From the NCBI GenBank assembly GCA_910579525.1, contig CAJTUK010000003.1, positions 186,001 to 250,000 on the forward strand: a DNA stretch of 64,000 bases, in the 5' to 3' direction. Shown piece after piece: positions 42,822 to 50,343 of this stretch. The notes under the pieces are model-generated. The model saw only the letters and a program-made list of their open reading frames with translations, made no database searches and was not told the DNA's origin. The position numbers and the translations under genes were made by a program. Source of the DNA: an uncultured Christensenella sp. (GTDB lineage Bacteria > Bacillota > Clostridia > Christensenellales > Borkfalkiaceae). Every line of letters starts with the position of its first letter. Positions within the stretch are counted from its first letter, which is position 1.

Positions 42822-43258
42822 TTACTCCCTTCCGAGAATATAATCAAGCGAACATTTCAAATAGTTCTTTAAACGTATCAAATTATCAACCGAAGGCGTA
42901 AATTTTCCGTTATACCAACTGTCAAGGCAATTTAAAGATAATCCCGTATCAACGTGTATGCGGTAACGCTTCAAATTCCTTTCGCGCAAAATTTCTTTAA
43001 ATCGCGTTGCAAAATCGGGAGTTTTCTTAAAACCGCTATTCTCGTCAAATGCGACAAATCCCAACAAATAATCTACCGAACAGTTATACGTGTCTGCAAT
43101 TTTGATTATTGCGGTCAAATGCGGCAAATACTCTTTACGCAAATATCTGTAAACTTCGGAATAAGCTATATCCACTGAACGGGCAAACTCTTCAACGGTG
43201 ATTTGTTTTTCGTCAATCAGCTCTTTTTTAAATTTTCCCCAAAGTTTTGTAAAATCAT
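42822..43258 (-). CDS. double-helix-turn-helix XRE regulator split by a -1 frameshift
   Basis: The natural start is the ATG at 43258, which overlaps the previous stop (TAATG) and gives MILQNFGENLKK, matching the MYLSNFGENF start of the paralogue. That frame stops after 13 codons. The rest of the protein (ELIDEKQITVEEF..., ending LDYILGRE) lies in the -1 frame. The switch point is A-AAA-AAG at 43229-43223, the dnaX-type slippery heptamer in correct phase. Joined, the product is 145 residues, exactly the length of its neighbour. Programmed frameshifting, phase variation in the A6 tract, a recent mutation or an assembly error are all possible. Confidence 0.75.
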
Positions 43259-43713
43259 TATTCTTTTGTTCTGCCCAAAACAAAATCGACGGAGCAGTTA
43301 AGAGCTTTTGCAATTTTTATTAAATTATTTGCGGAAGGTAAAGTTTTACCCGTTTTCCAATACCCGAAAACAGAATGCGCAATTTCGGTGTCTTTTTCGA
43401 GCTTATATTGTGAAATCTCAAAATAATCCAAAAGTTCGCCTAATCTTTTGCTGAACGGCGGGCAAGGCAAAAAGTTTTGCGTATACTTTTTGTCTGTCAG
43501 TCCAAGCAAATAATCTGTTGAGCAATTAAACTTTTGCGCAAGAGCAACAAGGTTTTCAAAAGACGGCATCTTTTCGTCGCGCAAATATCGGCTGATAGTC
43601 GAGCGTTCGATTGCCAATCCGTCCGCAAGACTTTGGCTCGTAAAACCGTTTTCGCTCATAAGTTCCGCTAAACTTTCAGAAAAATTCGACAAAATATTAC
43701 ATTCCTTTCGCAT
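43258..43713 (-). CDS. double-helix-turn-helix XRE regulator
   Basis: Up to 151 residues; first gene of the cluster. Two XRE modules, the first ending STDYLLGLTDKK, the second VDFVLGRTKE. Start uncertain: the ATG at 43713 has no ribosome-binding site, whereas AAAGGAA inside the frame would serve the TTG at 43692 (giving LSNFSES, which aligns with LSNFGEN of a paralogue). Its stop overlaps the ATG of the next gene. Confidence 0.8.
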   Translation of the reverse strand: MRKECNILSNFSESLAELMSENGFTSQSLADGLAIERSTISRYLRDEKMPSFENLVALAQKFNCSTDYLLGLTDKKYTQNFLPCPPFSKRLGELLDYFEISQYKLEKDTEIAHSVFGYWKTGKTLPSANNLIKIAKALNCSVDFVLGRTKE

Positions 43714-43752
43714 AATTCAATAAACATTATGGTCTAAACTTGCACAAAACGC

Positions 43753-43781
43753 TTGCGTTGGGCACATTTAGGATGTATACT
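43753..43781 (+). promoter_or_regulatory. promoter of the 69-residue protein gene
   Basis: TTGCGT at 43753-43758, 17-base spacer, TATACT at 43776-43781; lies between the divergent XRE cluster and the gene at 43826. Confidence 0.7.
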
Positions 43782-43825
43782 GGAACCATAAACCCAAGCG
43801 CGCAGGGAAATAAAGAGGTAAATTT

Positions 43826-44035
43826 ATGTTATCAAACAATCATGTATTTACAGACGTTGAAATCAGTTGTGCAAAACGCTCTAAAACTTTCAGTGCGGAA
43901 GATTTAGCAAGAGAAGTTGCACTCTGTTTAGAAGACCTTTTCGTTTGCAGATTCGTATTGCAAGACGCCGAAATAACAGTCGATTTTGCCGATAACAGCA
44001 AATATAAAATTAACGTAGAAAAACTTACAAAATAA
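43826..44035 (+). CDS. hypothetical 69-residue protein
   Basis: 69 residues with AGAGG before the ATG. Predicted alpha/beta: a Ser/Thr start, a helix around AEDLAREVALCLEDLFVC, then two strands ending YKINVEKL. No known motif. Divergent from the XRE cluster across a 113-base gap with a good promoter, so it may be a target of those regulators. Confidence 0.65.
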   Translation: MLSNNHVFTDVEISCAKRSKTFSAEDLAREVALCLEDLFVCRFVLQDAEITVDFADNSKYKINVEKLTK

Positions 44036-44040
44036 AAAAG

Positions 44041-44069
44041 TTGCAAAAAACCGCCGTACGGATTATAAT
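44041..44069 (+). promoter_or_regulatory. promoter of tsaE operon, leaderless type
   Basis: TTGCAA at 44041-44046, 17-base spacer, TATAAT at 44064-44069, then only eight bases to the tsaE ATG. The -35 overlaps the end of the preceding gene. Confidence 0.75.
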
Positions 44070-44077
44070 GTATCCGT

Positions 44078-44479
44078 ATGGCGGTCTTTATTTCACGCGG
44101 TCCTCGCCAAACGCAGGCTTGCGGCGAGGAGTATGCAAAAACTTTAAAAAGCGGCGACGTTGTGCTTCTTAACGGAGAAATGGGCGCGGGCAAAACGGTG
44201 TTTTGCAAGGGCGTGGCGCGCGGTCTGGGCGTAGAAGAAGAGGTGTTAAGCCCCACCTACGCGTATATGAACGACTACGGCGGCAAACTCTATCACTTCG
44301 ATTGTTACCGTTTGAAAGACGGCGGACAAGCCGAAGCTTTGGGGCTTTGCGACTATTTTTACGCCGGCGGCGTGTGCGTGATAGAATGGGCGGAAAACAT
44401 TTCTTCGGTTCTGCCCGATAATTGTAAAACAGTCACCATAGAAAAAACGGGCGGGGAGGAAAGAAAAATTATTTTATGA
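44078..44479 (+). CDS. tsaE: tRNA t6A biosynthesis ATPase TsaE
   Basis: 133 residues: LNGEMGAGKTVFCKGVARGLG is the Walker A region, and SPTYAYMNDYGG then YHFDCYRL are TsaE signatures. It works with TsaB/TsaD to make threonylcarbamoyl-A37 in tRNA. No Shine-Dalgarno; the -10 box is eight bases upstream. Four-base overlap with tsaB. TsaD, often next in this operon, is absent here. Confidence 0.95.
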   Translation: MAVFISRGPRQTQACGEEYAKTLKSGDVVLLNGEMGAGKTVFCKGVARGLGVEEEVLSPTYAYMNDYGGKLYHFDCYRLKDGGQAEALGLCDYFYAGGVCVIEWAENISSVLPDNCKTVTIEKTGGEERKIIL

Positions 44480-45093
44480 ATAATAATTTTCTTGCGGTAG
44501 ACACTTCTTCGCGCTACCTCACGGTGCTGGCAAAAAACGGCGAAAATACGGTAATCCGCCATCTGCCCGAGTGCGCCATGAAACACTCCGTAATTCTTAT
44601 GGCGGAAATCGATAAAACTCTCGAAGAGGCGGGGCTCACGTTGCAAAACTGCGGCTATCTGGCGGTTGTTACCGGTCCGGGGTCGTTTACGGGCATAAGA
44701 ATAGGTGTTTCGGCAATAAAGGGTCTGGCGCTTGCCGCTGGCAAACCGATAAAACCCGTAACAGCTTTCGAGCTCATAGCGTATAATGTCAACAGCGGAA
44801 ATTTCCGCGTGGTCATAGACGCCGCGCACTCGCACTATTACGTTTGCGGTTATCATAACGGCGAAATTTCGTTTGAGCCCAAATACGTTTCCCAGGAGGA
44901 AATTATCTCTCACGGCGGCGAGCTTTACGGCTTCGAAGATTTGCCTTTTTCAAACTATAAAAAACTCGCCCCGCAAAACTGTCTTTTAAAAGCCTGCGAA
45001 AGAGCGAAAATTTCAAACTCTGTGCACGCGCTTTACGTTCGCAAGAGTCAGGCGGAGGAGAATTTCGATGCAAATAAGAGAGTGGGTCTATAA
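44476..45093 (+). CDS. tsaB: tRNA t6A biosynthesis protein TsaB
   Basis: 205 residues of the ASKHA fold: FLAVDTSSRYLTVL, the KHS motif and VTGPGSFTGIRIGVSAIKGLA are typical of TsaB (YeaZ), the scaffold partner of TsaD. ATGA overlap with tsaE; 26-base overlap with rimI. Confidence 0.94.
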   Translation: MNNNFLAVDTSSRYLTVLAKNGENTVIRHLPECAMKHSVILMAEIDKTLEEAGLTLQNCGYLAVVTGPGSFTGIRIGVSAIKGLALAAGKPIKPVTAFELIAYNVNSGNFRVVIDAAHSHYYVCGYHNGEISFEPKYVSQEEIISHGGELYGFEDLPFSNYKKLAPQNCLLKACERAKISNSVHALYVRKSQAEENFDANKRVGL

Positions 45094-45502
45094 GGATATT
45101 CTGCGCATTTCACAAATAGAAGAGGAGTGTTTCCCCGAAGAACCGTGGTCTTTCAAAATGCTTGCGTCGAGTTTCGGGTCCGATAGTTTCAGCGGAGTTA
45201 TAGCCGAAGACGGCGGCGAAATCATCGGCTACGGCGGCGTAACCGTCGCCGCGGATACGGCGGATATAGAAAACGTAGCCGTCACCGAGCCGTACCGCCG
45301 CAGCGGAGTGGGCGGCGCCCTTTTAAAAGAACTCTGCTTTAAAGCAAAAGCCGGTGGCGCAAAAAAAGTGTTTTTGGAGGTTCGCGTTTCCAACGTCCCC
45401 GCAATGTGCCTGTATCTCAAAAACGGGTTTAAAGGCGTTTACGCGCGCACTCGATATTATTCCGACGGCGAAGATTGCCTCGTTATGGCAAAGGAGCTTT
45501 AA
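45068..45502 (+). CDS. rimI: ribosomal protein S18 alanine N-acetyltransferase-like GNAT
   Basis: 144 residues with GGAGGAG before the ATG. EEECFPEEPWSFKML and the acetyl-CoA loop VTEPYRRSGVGGALLKEL plus LEVRVSNVPAMCLYLKNGF are RimI-type. RimI acetylates the N-terminus of S18 and possibly other proteins. Located after tsaB as in many bacteria. Confidence 0.92.
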   Translation: MQIREWVYKDILRISQIEEECFPEEPWSFKMLASSFGSDSFSGVIAEDGGEIIGYGGVTVAADTADIENVAVTEPYRRSGVGGALLKELCFKAKAGGAKKVFLEVRVSNVPAMCLYLKNGFKGVYARTRYYSDGEDCLVMAKEL

Positions 45503-45503
45503 A

Positions 45504-46220
45504 ATTTTAATAGACGGTAAATTCGTTTCATACGAAAGCGCGGGGTCGGGCAAAGACGTTCTGCTCCTGCACGGCTACGGCTCTAAAAAAGAAAGTTTTT
45601 ATTATCAGACGGTATTTTTAAAAAAGTTTTTCAAAGTCACCGCACCCGACTTCCCGTGTTTCGGCGCAAGCGAGTGCACCGATTCTCCCTGGTCCGTGGG
45701 CGACTACGCGGAGTGGCTGATAAAGTTTATGGATAAGGTCGGGCTTTGCCGCCCGCATATAATAGCCCACTCTTTCGGCGCAAGGGTTGCCTTCAAACTT
45801 TTAGCGGATAAGGGCGGCGGTTGCGCAAGGCTCGTAATAACCGGCGGCGCGGGGCTCGTAAAACCCCGTTCCCCCGAATATATGCGCAAAGTAAAGGCTT
45901 ACCGCAGGGTTAAAAAGTTCTTTCCGAAGTTTGCGGAAAGGCATTACGGAAGCGCAGAATACCGCGCGCTTTCGCCTCTTATGAAAGAGAGTTATAAAAA
46001 GATTGTCAACGAAGATTTGCGCGCCTGCGCTGAAAAAATAAAAAACGAAACTCTGCTTATCTACGGCAGAAACGATACCGTTACCCCCGCGGAAGAAGAG
46101 GGGAAAATTTTCAATAGTCTTATACAACACAGCCGTCTCGAATTGGTAGAGGGCGGGCACTTCTGTTTTTCGGAAAATCCCGAAGTTTTCAACCATAAAA
46201 TAATCGGCTTTCTGGGTTAA
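45504..46220 (+). CDS. alpha/beta hydrolase, probable ATT start
   Basis: About 238 residues. LLLHGYGSKKESFYYQ is the oxyanion-hole motif, AHSFGARVAFKLL the nucleophile elbow (Ser), and LVEGGHFCFSE the catalytic His region; an Asp in NDTVTPAEE completes the triad. No ATG, GTG or TTG lies in frame near the start: the only upstream ATG (45354) is deep inside rimI. AAGGAG is seven bases before ATT at 45504, giving a start ILIDGKFVSYES, a normal first strand. It takes the place tsaD often holds. Substrate unknown. Confidence 0.8.
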   Translation: MLIDGKFVSYESAGSGKDVLLLHGYGSKKESFYYQTVFLKKFFKVTAPDFPCFGASECTDSPWSVGDYAEWLIKFMDKVGLCRPHIIAHSFGARVAFKLLADKGGGCARLVITGGAGLVKPRSPEYMRKVKAYRRVKKFFPKFAERHYGSAEYRALSPLMKESYKKIVNEDLRACAEKIKNETLLIYGRNDTVTPAEEEGKIFNSLIQHSRLELVEGGHFCFSENPEVFNHKIIGFLG

Positions 46221-46222
46221 TT

Positions 46223-47818
46223 ATGGGCATATTTATTTCAATCCCAAAAACCGTTGAATGTATTATAGTCGCGGTCATATTCTCGTTGCTCCTGTCGGGC
46301 TGTTGCTACCGTCTCTTGGGTATATTGCAGTCGGTGGGTTACAGCGGTAAAAAGTTCTTTAATTGGGCGAACAAAAAGGACAATATGGCGATTTCCCGCC
46401 ATTTGCTCCTTATGCTTTTGTGCGCGCTTTCGTCGGCGGTGCTGGGCTTGTGCTTTTCGTTCGCGGGCGAATATGCAGCGGTTATCGGGCTTGCGGGCTA
46501 TCTTATCTTTTTACCGCTCTATATCTGGGCGGATAATAAAGTCGCTCTGCGCGTGCCGCTCACGTTTACGCCCCGTCTCAAAAGGCTCTACACGGTCTTA
46601 ACGCTTATAACGGCTATCATCGTTTACTTTGCGGTCGCGCTTTTAAACTTCGGCGCTCACGTCTGGGGCAGCGCCGTGTTCTCCTCGCTCCGCTACGTGC
46701 CGCTGTCGCTGTTTCCTTTAACTATGATACCCCTCGTGTTGCTCGCAAACTTACTTTGCAAAATTTACGAAGTCCCTCACAACCGCGGTTTCGTAAAAAA
46801 GGCGAAAAAGAAGCTGGCGGACTCCGATATAAAAATAATAGGTATAACAGGCAGTTACGGCAAAACAAGCACAAAAAAGATACTTGCCGACATATTGGGT
46901 AAAAAGTACCGCGTGCTCTCAACGCCGCGTTCCCACAACACTCCCATGGGGCTCGCGCTCGCCATAAACAACTCTAATCTTGAAGATTATGATGTGTTCG
47001 TTGCCGAAATGGGCGCTCGTCATTTGGGCGATATAGCCGAACTCTGCGGCATTTGTCCCCCCGAGTATGCCGTGATTACGGGCATTTGCCCCCAGCATCT
47101 CGAAAGCTTCGGCTCGGTTGAAAATATTATAAAAGCCAAGGGCGAAATTTTAAACGGTTGCAAAACCGCAGTTATCGCTTCCGACTGTTTCGAAATGTTC
47201 GAAGAATATCCCTGCGACAAACTTCGCTCCGACTGTATTACCGATATTTCCTGCGGTTGCGACGGCAGCGTTTTCACATTGAATCTGGGCGGCAAAAGCG
47301 TCGAGGCGCACACCAAACTTTTGGGCAGGCACGCGGTGGACAATATAGCGCTCGCGGCTTGCGTGGCGTTTGCTCTCGGTATGTCCGCCGAAGAAATCGC
47401 GTCCGCGGTCGAGGGGCTGGATTATATAGAACACCGTCTGCAATTGATAGAATCTGGCGGGGTAAAAATTCTGGACGACGGCTACAACTCCAACGTCAAA
47501 GGCGCGGCGGCGGCTCTCGAAGTCCTGCGCAGTTTCGGCGGCAGAAAAATAGTAGTAACGCCGGGGCTTGTGGAACTCGGCGTGCTGGAAAAAAGCGAAA
47601 ATTATATGCTCGGCGCCCGCCTCGTCGGGCTCGACTTCGTAATTCTCGTCGGCGAAAGACTCGTGGAGTCGGTCAAAGACGGTTACGTCGAAAACGGCGG
47701 CGACCCCGAAAAAATCAAAACGGTGCTGGGCTTGCCCGCCGCGCAGGAAGAACTCAAAAATATTATAAAAGAGGGAGACACGGTTCTCTTTTTAAACGAC
47801 TTGCCGGATTATTACTAA
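46223..47818 (+). CDS. murF: membrane-anchored MurF-type Mur ligase
   Basis: 531 residues. Residues 1-190 are membrane-embedded (about five helices) and basic loops, replacing the normal substrate-binding domain of MurF. The rest is a Mur ligase: GITGSYGKTSTKKIL (ATP loop), RSHNTPMGLALAI, FVAEMGARHLGDIAEL and VITGICPQHLESFGS, followed by the C-terminal domain with DDGYNSNVKGAAAALEVL. With ddl next, addition of D-Ala-D-Ala to the peptidoglycan precursor is the likely job. A non-canonical substrate is possible because the N-domain is missing. Confidence 0.85.
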   Translation: MGIFISIPKTVECIIVAVIFSLLLSGCCYRLLGILQSVGYSGKKFFNWANKKDNMAISRHLLLMLLCALSSAVLGLCFSFAGEYAAVIGLAGYLIFLPLYIWADNKVALRVPLTFTPRLKRLYTVLTLITAIIVYFAVALLNFGAHVWGSAVFSSLRYVPLSLFPLTMIPLVLLANLLCKIYEVPHNRGFVKKAKKKLADSDIKIIGITGSYGKTSTKKILADILGKKYRVLSTPRSHNTPMGLALAINNSNLEDYDVFVAEMGARHLGDIAELCGICPPEYAVITGICPQHLESFGSVENIIKAKGEILNGCKTAVIASDCFEMFEEYPCDKLRSDCITDISCGCDGSVFTLNLGGKSVEAHTKLLGRHAVDNIALAACVAFALGMSAEEIASAVEGLDYIEHRLQLIESGGVKILDDGYNSNVKGAAAALEVLRSFGGRKIVVTPGLVELGVLEKSENYMLGARLVGLDFVILVGERLVESVKDGYVENGGDPEKIKTVLGLPAAQEELKNIIKEGDTVLFLNDLPDYY

Positions 47819-47980
47819 CTTTCCTCGCCGCCTTTTCAAGCTGTCAACCGCACTGTAAAAGCACGTTCGGGTGTCCGGCAAATCCCGCGGTAAACCTCAA
47901 TCAACCCCAAAAAACTGTAATACTTTAAGACAAAACGTCAAAAACACCGAAGCGGAAAAATTTTGCGGAGGTGATTTTTT

Positions 47981-49078
47981 ATGTCTAAAAACGTAGCTGT
48001 TATTTTCGGCGGAGTTTCCAACGAAAACGAAATTTCCGTTATCACAGGCACCATGGCGGTGAATGTCTTAAAGGGCGCGGGATACGGCGTTATCCCCGTA
48101 TACATATCGCAAAAAGGCGAATTCTTCATGGGCGACGGGCTCGGCGATATCAAAAACTTTTCTTCCGATAAATACGAGTCGTTCCCGCGCGCGCTCTTTG
48201 CGCAGGGAGGGATATACTCCTTAAACAAGCGCGGTAAACCTAAAAAGTTTTATCCCGTAACCTCGGCGCTCAACTGTTGCCACGGAGGCTACGGCGAGGG
48301 GGGAGGGATTTGCGGACTATGCGAGGCGTGCAACCTGCCGCTCGCAAGCGCCGGCATTTTCGAAAGCTCGGCTTTTATGGACAAATATTTTACCAAACTC
48401 GTTTTGTCCGCGCTCGGCGTAAAAACGGCAAAATACGCGTACGTGCGCGCGGACGGCGGCGGTTGCCCCGCGGATATGCCCGAGTTTCCCGTAATAGTTA
48501 AGCCGGTAAAGCTCGGTTCGAGCATAGGGGTGGAAAAGGCGGACGGAAAAGAGGAACTCGCCTCCGCGCTGGAAACAGCCTTTATCTACGACGACGCGGC
48601 AATAGTGGAGAAATATTTGCCGGACAGAATAGAAATCAACTGCGCGGCGTACTTCTCGGAAGGTAAAATAACCGTTTCGGAGTGCGAACACGCGCTCTCG
48701 TCGGGCGGGATATACACGTACGAAGATAAGTATAAGGGCGGCGGAAAAAGTGTCTTTCCCGCGGATATATCTTTGGAGCTTTCGCAGGAAATAAAGGATA
48801 TTACGGGGTCAATCTATAAAAAACTCAATATGCGCGGCATAGTACGCTTCGATTTTATAATTTCGCGCGGCGAGGTGTACGTCAGCGAAGTCAACACCGT
48901 CCCCGGATCGCTGTCTTATTATCTGCTGTCCGCAGGGTTCAAAGATTTCGCAAGCGTTTTAAAAGCCGTTTTGGAACAAGCCGAATCCGATTTTCGTTCG
49001 GCGCGCGGTAAAAAGCTCGTAAAGACGGGCATACTCGAAAATATTTCCGTAAACGCTTGTAAACTCGGCCGTAAATAA
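47981..49078 (+). CDS. ddl: D-alanine--D-alanine ligase
   Basis: 365 residues, ATP-grasp. VAVIFGGVSNENEISVITG, KPVKLGSSIGVEKA (Gly-rich loop and Ser), and EVNTVPGSLSYYLLSAG are Ddl signatures. Makes the D-Ala-D-Ala dipeptide used by MurF. GGAGGTG precedes the ATG. The 162-base gap to the preceding Mur ligase gene holds no gene. Confidence 0.95.
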   Translation: MSKNVAVIFGGVSNENEISVITGTMAVNVLKGAGYGVIPVYISQKGEFFMGDGLGDIKNFSSDKYESFPRALFAQGGIYSLNKRGKPKKFYPVTSALNCCHGGYGEGGGICGLCEACNLPLASAGIFESSAFMDKYFTKLVLSALGVKTAKYAYVRADGGGCPADMPEFPVIVKPVKLGSSIGVEKADGKEELASALETAFIYDDAAIVEKYLPDRIEINCAAYFSEGKITVSECEHALSSGGIYTYEDKYKGGGKSVFPADISLELSQEIKDITGSIYKKLNMRGIVRFDFIISRGEVYVSEVNTVPGSLSYYLLSAGFKDFASVLKAVLEQAESDFRSARGKKLVKTGILENISVNACKLGRK

Positions 49079-49086
49079 GTTATAAT
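49057..49086 (+). promoter_or_regulatory. promoter of icd, leaderless type
   Basis: TTGTAA at 49057-49062 inside the end of ddl, 18-base spacer, TATAAT at 49081-49086, seven bases before the icd ATG. Confidence 0.7.
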
Positions 49087-49093
49087 TTTTACT

Positions 49094-50299
49094 ATGGAAA
49101 AAATAAAGATGTCCGCGCCCGTAGTGGAAATGGACGGCGACGAAATGACGCGCGTCGTCTGGCGCAAAATCAAAAAAATACTGCTTTTGCCTTATGTCGA
49201 ACTTTGTACCGAATATTACGATTTGGGTCTTAAAAACCGCGACGCCACGCACGACGAAGTTACGGTTGAGGCGGCTCGCGCCGTAAAAAAACACGGCGTG
49301 GCGGTAAAGTGTGCAACCATAACCCCCAACGCCGGCCGCGTGGAGGAGTATAACCTTAAACAAATGTGGAAGAGCCCGAACGGCACTATAAGATCGATTT
49401 TAGACGGAACGGTTTTCCGCGAGCCTATAATCGTCAAAGGTATCGAGCCGTTCGTCAGATGCTGGAAAAAACCCGTGGTAATCGCCCGCCACGCTTACGG
49501 CGATATTTATTCCAACGCGGAGTTTAAAGCGGAGCAAGGCGAAAAAACTTACATTATCGCGGAAAAGAACGGTAAAGAAGTCCGCCGCGTACCCGTTCAC
49601 TGTTTCGAAAACGGCGGGGGCGTGGTGCAGGGCGTGCACAATACCGACGATTCTGTTCGCTCCTTCGCGCGCTGTTGTATGGGCTACGCGCTCGAAAGAA
49701 AAATCCCCCTGTGGTTCGGAGCAAAGGATACCGTTTCAAAAACTTACGATCACCGCTTTAAAGATATTTTCAACGAAATTTATAACGCGGAATACGCAAA
49801 AAAGTTTGAAGAAGCGGGAATATATTTTCTCTACACGCTAATAGACGACGCGGTCGCTCGCGTCGTTCGGAGCGACGGCGGCATACTGTGGGCGTGTAAA
49901 AACTACGACGGCGACGTCATGAGCGACATGATAGCCTCCGCTTACGGTTCGCTCGGCATGATGAGCAGCGTGCTCGTCTCGCCGGACGGCAAATACGAGT
50001 TCGAGGCGGCTCACGGCACGGTCACGCGGCACTATTACGCGCACCTCCGCGGAGAAGAAACGTCCACCAACCCCGTGGCAACGTTGTGGGCGTGGACGGG
50101 AGCGCTCAAAAAGAGGGGCGAGTTCGACGGTAACGCCGCCCTTGCGGATTTCGCTTCACGGCTTGAAATCGCAACGCTTAAAACAATAGAGAGCGGCTTT
50201 ATGACGGGCGATCTTGTGCCGCTGTTCAACCGCGAGGGGATAACGCCCGTAAAACTTAACACCGAGCAGTTTTTACAAAAAATCGCAGAACGGCTTTAA
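49094..50299 (+). CDS. icd: NADP-dependent isocitrate dehydrogenase
   Basis: 401 residues of the eukaryotic-like homodimeric type II family: VVEMDGDEMTRVVW, CATITPNAGRVEEYNLKQMW, SPNGTIRSILDGTVFREPI, and KNYDGDVMSDMIASAYGSLGMM (metal-binding Asp residues). Converts isocitrate to 2-oxoglutarate. No Shine-Dalgarno; the -10 lies seven bases upstream. Own terminator at 50305-50335. No other citrate-cycle gene is in the window. Confidence 0.95.
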   Translation: MEKIKMSAPVVEMDGDEMTRVVWRKIKKILLLPYVELCTEYYDLGLKNRDATHDEVTVEAARAVKKHGVAVKCATITPNAGRVEEYNLKQMWKSPNGTIRSILDGTVFREPIIVKGIEPFVRCWKKPVVIARHAYGDIYSNAEFKAEQGEKTYIIAEKNGKEVRRVPVHCFENGGGVVQGVHNTDDSVRSFARCCMGYALERKIPLWFGAKDTVSKTYDHRFKDIFNEIYNAEYAKKFEEAGIYFLYTLIDDAVARVVRSDGGILWACKNYDGDVMSDMIASAYGSLGMMSSVLVSPDGKYEFEAAHGTVTRHYYAHLRGEETSTNPVATLWAWTGALKKRGEFDGNAALADFASRLEIATLKTIESGFMTGDLVPLFNREGITPVKLNTEQFLQKIAERL

Positions 50300-50304
50300 A
50301 AAAT

Positions 50305-50336
50305 TACCGCGGGCGCCTTAACGGGCGCCCGCGGTT
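50305..50336. terminator. bidirectional terminator
   Basis: CCGCGGGCGCC/GGCGCCCGCGG stem between convergent icd and the GNAT membrane gene; T-richness is modest on either side. Confidence 0.75.
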
Positions 50337-50343
50337 GTAATAT

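Noticed and set aside
41914..43713. XRE cluster as a prophage
   Set aside because: No integrase, structural, lysis or replication gene and no attachment site nearby.
47158..47928. 256-codon Arg-rich plus-strand frame within the Mur ligase gene
   Set aside because: Out-of-frame reading of a confirmed Mur ligase; composition is that of GC-rich shadow frames.
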